From Gordonia sputi NBRC 100414 (GTDB lineage Bacteria; Actinomycetota; Actinomycetes; Mycobacteriales; Mycobacteriaceae): 64,000 nt of DNA. The notes beneath the pieces are model-generated. The model was not told the DNA's origin, did no database searches, and was given only the letters and a program-made list of their open reading frames with translations. Both the position numbers and the translations under genes were made by a program. The stretch lies in the NCBI RefSeq assembly GCF_000248055.1, contig NZ_BAFC01000042.1:29632-93631 (forward strand). The letters are read 5' to 3'. Shown piece by piece: positions 58,801-64,000 of this stretch. Position 1 is the first letter of the stretch. Each line of letters opens with the position of its first letter.

Positions 58801-61800
58801 GATGACATCGCGGTCTCGACCCCGATCGCGGGCCGTGGGCAGCGCGTCCTCGACCCACTGGTCGGAATGTTCGTCAACACTCTCGTCCTGCGCGTGGGCG
58901 TCGACCCCACACTGACCTTCACCCAACTCCTCGACCGCGTGCGCGGCGTCGACCTCGAAGGCTTCGCGCATGCCGACCTTCCGTTCGAGTCCGTCGTCGA
59001 GGCGCTCGACCCGCCACGGTCGGAATCCTTTGCGCCGCTGAGCCAGGTCATGCTCACGTTCGATCAATCCGCGATGCCCGAGCTCGCCGCACGCGGTATC
59101 GCCGCCGCTCAGTTGCCCGGCCTCACCGTGGAGCCCGTCGACGTCGACGAGATTCCGGCCAAGGTCGACCTGACCTTCGGTCTGAGGGAGACCGGTGACG
59201 GCTGGTCTGGCGAACTCGTCTACGCCACAGACATTTTCGATGCCGACACCGCAGAGTCGATTGCCCACCGATTCGTTCGCCAGCTCACCGAACTGACCGA
59301 ACAGCCGGCGCTGCCGGTGGGCCGCTCACGCCTACTCGACGACAGCGAGTACGACGAATTGTCGTCGGTCTGCGGCGGTGCGGCGGCAACACCGCGCCTG
59401 CTGGCGGACGTTCTCAGCGATGTGGCGGCACAGCATGCCGACGTCGTCGCGGTCACCGACGCGTCTGGCGCCGCGGCGACCTACGCCGAACTCGACGCAC
59501 GGTCGGATGCCTGCGCCCGCTGGCTGATCTCACAGGGTGTCGGCACCGAATCGCTGGTGGCACTGGCGATTCGACGCTCCGTTGACCTGCTCACCGCGGT
59601 GTGGGCGGTGACGAAGGTCGGTGCCGGGTATGTCCCGATCGATCCCGACTATCCGGCCGAGCGCATTGCCTACATGCTGTCCGATTCGGGTGTGTCCCTC
59701 GGTCTCACGACGTCGGCGTTGCGCGAACAGTTGCCCTCCTCGGTGCAGTGGTCGGTGGTCTCCGACGTCATCACCGATCAGGATTCCACTGGGCACGCGT
59801 CTGAGCCGCTACGGTCGGACGAACTGGTGCGCCCGCGTCACCTCGACGCTCTCGCCTACGTGATCTACACGTCCGGGTCGACCGGTCGGCCCAAGGGCGT
59901 CGCTGTCACCTACCGAGGTATCGACAACTACGCGGCAGACCTGAGCCGGTACGGGGCGGGCGCCGGGTCGGTCGTGATGGGATATGCATCTCCGAGCTTC
60001 GACGCGTCGATCCTCGAGTGGCTGATCGCGTCAACCGGGGGAGCGACGCTCGCCTACCGGCCCGAGGGTGCGATCGGTGGAGAACTGCTCGAAGAGTTCA
60101 TGCGCGAGGCTGCGGTCACGCATGCGTTCATGACGCCGACCGTCGCCGCGACAATCGATCCCGCAGCCGTCCCGGGATTGCAACTCCTGGCATCCGGGGG
60201 TGAGGCGCTGCCGCAGCGACTCGTCGATCGGTGGGCCGACGAGGTCGCCTTCTTCAACGCCTACGGCCCGACCGAGACGTCGGTCGCCGTCGCGAACAGC
60301 CGACGCAGCGTCGGCGTCCCGGTGCGTATCGGCGGACCCATCGGTGGTGTGGGCCTGCTCGTGCTCGACGACGCCCTGCAGCCGGTTCCGGTGAATGTTC
60401 CCGGCGAGCTCTACGTCCGTGGTGTCGCACTGGCCCGCGGTTACCTCGACCGAGCCGACCTGACCGCCGCACGCTATGTCGCCGACCCCTTCGGCGCCGG
60501 CGGCGACCGCCTCTACCGCACCGGAGATGTGGTGCGATGGCGCCGCACCGAGGGCGGCGAGCTGGAGCTCGAGTACTCAGGACGTAGCGATGACCAGGTG
60601 AAGTTGCGCGGTCTGCGTATCGAGCTGGGCGAGGTCGAAGCCGCCTTGTCGTCACATCCGGACGTCTCCGCGTCCGTCGTGATCGGCGTGGGTGGTTCCG
60701 TGGCCACAGCGCTCGCAGGCTATGTGGTTGCAGATGCCGGGCTCGATGTGTCGGCGGTGCGAGAACACCTCGAACAACGTTTGCCCGCGCACATGGTGCC
60801 CGCCACCATCACCGTCCTCGACGAACTTCCGCTGACGCCCGTCGGCAAACTCGACAAACGTGCACTCCCGACTCCGGAGGTCCCCGACGGCGACGACTAT
60901 GTCGCGCCCGCATCGACCGCCGAACGCCAGTTGGCCGCAGTGGTCGCGGGCATCCTGGGGATCGAACGGGTCAGCGTCACCGACTCGTTCTTCGCGCTCG
61001 GCGGCGACTCGATCATGTCGATCCGACTCGCGTCGGCCGCACGCGACGCGGGCCTTGCCCTGTCGCCGCGAGACATCTTCGAACACAAGACGATTCGAGC
61101 GATGGTCCGCGCAGGCAGTGATGGCCGCGCGAGCGTGCCCCTCCTGTCCGAGCCGGACGGCGGTGGTGCCGGCGAGGTGCCGCTGAGCCCGGTTGTCGCA
61201 TGGCTGCTCGAGACCGCCGGCGAACCCGCGCGGTTCAGCGACTTCTCGCAGTCCGTGGTGACGATCGCCCCCGCAGATCTGAGTCCTGCCATGCTCGCGG
61301 CCGTTCTCGACGCCGTCGTGGCTGCCCACCCGATGCTTGCGCTGCGCCTCCGACATACCGACGACGGGTGGGGTCTGCTCGCAGGCGCACCCGATGCGCG
61401 CGCAGAGGTGCGCGCCGTCCATGCCGACACCAGCACTCATTCAGCAGAGTTCGAGACGCTGATCCGTGCCGAGCACGCTGCAGCCCTCGGCCGTCTCGAC
61501 CCCGTTGCGGGGCGTGTGATCGCTGCGGTGCTCGTGTCCGGAAACGACGGCGCCCGTGTCATTCTCGCCATCCACCACCTGTCCGTCGACGCGGTCTCGT
61601 GGCCAGTCATCATCGAGGACGTCATCACCGCTTGGGGTGCGCTGAGCTCCGGCGCCCAGATGGCATTGCGACCAGAGGTGACCTCTGCCCGAGCCTGGCA
61701 CGACGCACTGGCAGCAACGGTGCGGGTCGACGACGAACTCGACTACTGGATGCCACGCACCGGACTTCGCACGCCCGGGTTCGACGTCGACGCGCCGGTC

Positions 61801-64000
61801 GGTCAGACTGCGCCCGCACCCGTGACCGTCGAACTCGATCCGGAACTGACCGAGGCCGTACTCGCAGACCTGCCGAAGGCGTTCGGCGCGACCACCGCCG
61901 ACGTGTTGATCGCGGCGCTCGCGCGGGCGGTGCGCTCGTGGCAGAACGATCGCGGGCTGGCAGCAGATGGCCCGGTTGCGATGGTGACCGAGGGGCACGG
62001 ACGCTACGAGGAGGTTCTCCTCGACGCCGCGGAACCCCGTAGGGCCGATTTGTCACGCACGGTGGGCTGGTTCACGACCATCGCGCCCTTCGTCGTCGAT
62101 CCGGGTTCTGACGGGATTCACGCCGTCAAGGCAGCGAAAGAGGAGCGGCTGACCCGCCCCACCAACGGCATCGGTTTCGGATTACTGCGTGCCGATCAGC
62201 GAAGTCCGTTGTGGCGCTGCGATCTTCCGGCCATCGGCGTCAACTATCTCGGTGCAGTAGGCCAGGGCGTCACCGAGGCCGACACCGGGGTTCCGTTCGC
62301 GGTCGACACCCACGCGCCAGCGCTGGCGTCGACGGTGTCCGGCCTGATGCCTGCGACGAACGTGCTCACGGTCAACATCGCGTCTCGTCCGGGCGAGCAC
62401 GGACGTGTTCTGTCCGCGGACTTCCTGTACGCGCAGGATGTGTTGACCACGCACGACGTCTCAGCCCTCGCGGCTGCATGGCTCCGCGAACTCGAGGGGA
62501 TCGCGGCCGAGGTTGCGGCACTCGGCGATCCGGGTCTTTCACCGTCGGATCTGCCCGGCACCGGCATCACGCAGGCCGACATCGATACCGTGGCCAGGGC
62601 ATATCCCGGTGCTGCGATATGGTCGCTGACTCCGCTGCAGCACGGCTTCTTCCTGCAGTCGGCGCTCGCCGACGCAGGCGGCGAGGATGCCGTGGATGTG
62701 TATGTGGGACAAGCCGTTCTGCGCCTGGCGGCGCCCGTCGACGACATCCGACTCCGCCGCGCGGTCGAAGGGCTGTTCTCCCATCACCCCGCCCTGCGGT
62801 CGAGCTATCTGCAGACTGCGGGCGGCGCGGTGGTGTCCGTCGTGCATCCGTCGGTCGACGTTCCGTGGCGCACACTCGATCTGGGCGACGTCGACGACAC
62901 GCAGCGGCACGCGGCGGTCGACGAGGTCGTCGCCGCCGAGCGTGTCACACCATTCGACCTCGCAACGCCCCCGCTGTTACGGGTCGTGGCGATCCGTGAC
63001 TCCGGTGGCGTCACAGTTGTGATCACCAACCATCACATCCTGTTCGACGGTTGGTCGGGCCCGCTCGTCTTGGCCGACCTGTTGTCGCTCTACGCCACCG
63101 GGGCGACCTACACCGGTGGACAGCTCACCGGGGCAAGCGATTTCGGCGACTTCGCGCGTCGCGTCGCCGGCGCCGATCACGCTGCGGGGCTGGCGGCCTG
63201 GGGTGAGGTGCTCGCACCGGTCGACGGCCCGACACTCGTAGCGCCCGGCGCGGTGGCGACCGCCGACGCGCTGCCGCGCAACCATGCGACGGTCGTCGAC
63301 GCACAACTCGTCGCGGGGCTCGAATCCGTGGCGCGGGCGCAGGGTTCGACGCTGGCGACAGTTCTGCAGTTCGCGTGGGCGGTGTTGTTGTCCCGGGTGA
63401 CGGGGGAACGCGTCGTCACCTTCGGCGAGACGGTGTCCGGACGACCCGCCGACCTCGACGACGCCGCGTCGATGGTCGGCCTCTTCATCAACACGTTGCC
63501 CGCGGTCGTCGACGTCGACCCGTCGAAGCCGATCGCCGAGGTGGTGGCAGCACTGCAGGAGTCCAAGGTCGCGGTGCTCGATCACCAACACCTCGGGCTG
63601 CCGGAGCTGATCGCGCTCGCCGGTGTCGACGGTGCCCTATTCGACACGCTGACCGTCCACGAGTCCTATCCCGTTGACACCGAGTCGATTTCGACGACCG
63701 ACCCGTCGAGCACAGGGCTCGATATCACCGAGGTGGTGGTCAGTGACTCCACTCACTTCCCGCTGAACATGGTCACGTCGCCCATGAGCGACGGCGGACT
63801 GTCGATCACCCTGAAGTATTTGCCGAGCGCATTCGACGACGAGCAGATCCGCGTCTTCGCCGAGGCGCTCGGTGTCATCCTGCGCACCGTCGCGGGTCGA
63901 CCGCAGTCGTTGGTTGCCGACATCTCGTTGCTCGACAGCACCGAGCGGGCGACCGTCGAACGGTGGTCTGTCGGACCGCAGGTCGAGGTGCCCGCGGCAC
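55837..64000 (+). CDS. Non-ribosomal peptide synthetase 2 (A stub-A-T-C-A-T-E-C-, partial)
   Basis: The frame is open for at least 2721 codons to the window edge. Domains: A-type stub about 25-115, A3 120-620 (IFTSGSTGRPKGVVV, MYGITETTVHST), T3 about 668 (LGGNSLAA), C4 727-1165 (HHIASDGESL), A4 1185-1680 (YTSGSTGRPKGVAV, AYGPTETSVAVA), T4 about 1722 (LGGDSIMS), epimerization domain 1778-2240 (HHLSVDAVSW), C5 2262-2700 (HHILFDGWSG), then the start of another A domain. So module 4 yields a D-residue and C5 should be of the D-L type. The GTG at 55837 is 21 nt after the NRPS1 stop and in the same frame as it; GGAAGG is 13 nt upstream, a poor spacing. The A3 and A4 codes (about DVFSVAMVHK and DALFAGAVAK) are not assigned. 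Confidence 0.93.
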   Translation, partial: MTGIDANAVETCSGWGRRPGTRDLIGVTARTDPDALALSTPTTLTFGELEARVAPMATVFAARGIDADAAVAATIAPLVTTPGADPAASAALTQEHLGQIRAAAVDTLGGDDWQSLPGLFRLAVRRFGGRLAVTDTSGAELTYRELDELSDAVAVGLGASGVEQGSVVGLATARSIDVMVAILGILKVGATYLPLDTSHPADRLQMVVDDAAPVVVISGEGGHATLDLLGVALTTTAELADRARHASGELPAALDPRLAAYAIFTSGSTGRPKGVVVEHRSVVALLAAAQQHYGFTEYDVWTMFHSYAFDVSVFEMWGPLLFGGRLLVVDYLTTRSPAEFAALLAEQSVTVVSQTPSAFYQLAAAVRPRGEASVVSDELSPSVRYMVFAGEALDFAQVTRWYADRMAGAGRPGPVLVNMYGITETTVHSTFRALDPEFVTTAKGSDVGDGLPGLEIHVLDERLRPVPDGTPGEIYVSGTQVTRGYLGRPELTGVRFVADPFAGDGQRMYRSGDVAVRHGDTLEYLGRSDAQIKLRGFRIELGEVEAALLSTPGVDAVAVAVMTRENGIEQLVGYAVLGEGAEVSPTVIRSNAAALLPDYMVPDVVMLLDDLPLTVNGKLDRRALPDPEIVVESEYVAPGTETEKMLAEIVADVLDLERVSVADSLFDLGGNSLAAARIVGRASDALGVDLSVRDVFDAPTVRGLAELSAQRAAGLPAVVALPRPERIPLSFAQSRMWFINQFDTSLPTYNIPALLRLVGDLDVQALRAALSDVIERHEVLRTTFPAVDDDPVQVIGGVDEIEQRLDWRDVDSWSQLQTVAMTGFDVTTGLPVRAALWEQAPGQWVFALVMHHIASDGESLRPLVTDLVTAYMARTAGAAPEFAPLEIQFADYAIWQHDVLGSADDTDSIIGRQLGYWSRQLRGLPDVLDLPTDRPRPTVASMRGARASFDIPASVAESVAELARVSGVTPFMVVHAALSALLARLSGTDDIAVSTPIAGRGQRVLDPLVGMFVNTLVLRVGVDPTLTFTQLLDRVRGVDLEGFAHADLPFESVVEALDPPRSESFAPLSQVMLTFDQSAMPELAARGIAAAQLPGLTVEPVDVDEIPAKVDLTFGLRETGDGWSGELVYATDIFDADTAESIAHRFVRQLTELTEQPALPVGRSRLLDDSEYDELSSVCGGAAATPRLLADVLSDVAAQHADVVAVTDASGAAATYAELDARSDACARWLISQGVGTESLVALAIRRSVDLLTAVWAVTKVGAGYVPIDPDYPAERIAYMLSDSGVSLGLTTSALREQLPSSVQWSVVSDVITDQDSTGHASEPLRSDELVRPRHLDALAYVIYTSGSTGRPKGVAVTYRGIDNYAADLSRYGAGAGSVVMGYASPSFDASILEWLIASTGGATLAYRPEGAIGGELLEEFMREAAVTHAFMTPTVAATIDPAAVPGLQLLASGGEALPQRLVDRWADEVAFFNAYGPTETSVAVANSRRSVGVPVRIGGPIGGVGLLVLDDALQPVPVNVPGELYVRGVALARGYLDRADLTAARYVADPFGAGGDRLYRTGDVVRWRRTEGGELELEYSGRSDDQVKLRGLRIELGEVEAALSSHPDVSASVVIGVGGSVATALAGYVVADAGLDVSAVREHLEQRLPAHMVPATITVLDELPLTPVGKLDKRALPTPEVPDGDDYVAPASTAERQLAAVVAGILGIERVSVTDSFFALGGDSIMSIRLASAARDAGLALSPRDIFEHKTIRAMVRAGSDGRASVPLLSEPDGGGAGEVPLSPVVAWLLETAGEPARFSDFSQSVVTIAPADLSPAMLAAVLDAVVAAHPMLALRLRHTDDGWGLLAGAPDARAEVRAVHADTSTHSAEFETLIRAEHAAALGRLDPVAGRVIAAVLVSGNDGARVILAIHHLSVDAVSWPVIIEDVITAWGALSSGAQMALRPEVTSARAWHDALAATVRVDDELDYWMPRTGLRTPGFDVDAPVGQTAPAPVTVELDPELTEAVLADLPKAFGATTADVLIAALARAVRSWQNDRGLAADGPVAMVTEGHGRYEEVLLDAAEPRRADLSRTVGWFTTIAPFVVDPGSDGIHAVKAAKEERLTRPTNGIGFGLLRADQRSPLWRCDLPAIGVNYLGAVGQGVTEADTGVPFAVDTHAPALASTVSGLMPATNVLTVNIASRPGEHGRVLSADFLYAQDVLTTHDVSALAAAWLRELEGIAAEVAALGDPGLSPSDLPGTGITQADIDTVARAYPGAAIWSLTPLQHGFFLQSALADAGGEDAVDVYVGQAVLRLAAPVDDIRLRRAVEGLFSHHPALRSSYLQTAGGAVVSVVHPSVDVPWRTLDLGDVDDTQRHAAVDEVVAAERVTPFDLATPPLLRVVAIRDSGGVTVVITNHHILFDGWSGPLVLADLLSLYATGATYTGGQLTGASDFGDFARRVAGADHAAGLAAWGEVLAPVDGPTLVAPGAVATADALPRNHATVVDAQLVAGLESVARAQGSTLATVLQFAWAVLLSRVTGERVVTFGETVSGRPADLDDAASMVGLFINTLPAVVDVDPSKPIAEVVAALQESKVAVLDHQHLGLPELIALAGVDGALFDTLTVHESYPVDTESISTTDPSSTGLDITEVVVSDSTHFPLNMVTSPMSDGGLSITLKYLPSAFDDEQIRVFAEALGVILRTVAGRPQSLVADISLLDSTERATVERWSVGPQVEVPAA

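Overview
This is GC-rich actinobacterial DNA, most likely from the order Mycobacteriales and close to Gordonia. The evidence is a mycofactocin locus, a SigC-type ECF sigma factor beside copper genes, a single-cytochrome-b succinate dehydrogenase, an S10 ribosomal operon in the actinobacterial order, and a large NRPS locus paired with a Drr-type ABC exporter. I see no tRNA, rRNA, IS element or CRISPR array.

Layout. 1-10.9 kb: mycofactocin (RiPP redox cofactor) maturation genes mftC, mftD, mftE, mftF and mftG on +, followed by a GntR regulator and an MFS exporter. The set is split between mftD and mftE by a minus-strand pair, a mycofactocin-coupled SDR and a CoA-transferase/racemase, and each edge of that pair carries a different tandem array (21-bp and 23-bp units). 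11-18.5 kb: a copper/oxidative-folding island with a CopD-CtaG fusion, a zinc-finger membrane protein (candidate anti-sigma), a Cu P-type ATPase, VKOR, a DsbA-like thioredoxin and sigC. 18.5-27.9 kb: a nitrogen-compound catabolic region with hydantoin racemase, NCS1 permease, DUF1275 protein, DUF3225-amidase fusion, formamidase, cytosine-deaminase-like amidohydrolase, DUF1097 protein and two GntR regulators; a perfect FadR-style operator lies in the divergent promoter. 27.9-32.4 kb: an N-acetylglutaminylglutamine amidotransferase (osmolyte) coupled to an S9 peptidase, plus a DUF4442 protein. 32.4-38.1 kb: a DASS dicarboxylate carrier convergent with sdhCAB, in which sdhB carries an apparent one-base frameshift, then a GNAT enzyme. 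38.2-43.9 kb: the S10 operon from rpsJ to rpsQ with a strong terminator. 44.2-47.3 kb: a small GNAT protein and a DrrABC-like exporter. 47.8-64 kb: two NRPS genes on +, the second running off the window.

The NRPS line reads Cstarter-A-T-C-A-T-C-stub / stub-A-T-C-A-T-E-C-(A...). The first A domain has the ten-residue serine code of EntF. The break between the two proteins is unusual: it lies between a C domain and its A domain, the last stop (TAG) of NRPS1 is in the same frame as NRPS2, and each protein carries at the break a homologous ~90-residue remnant of an adenylation-domain N-terminus. I consider this the most interesting feature of the window. The sdhB frameshift, the two arrays and the candidate anti-SigC protein come next.
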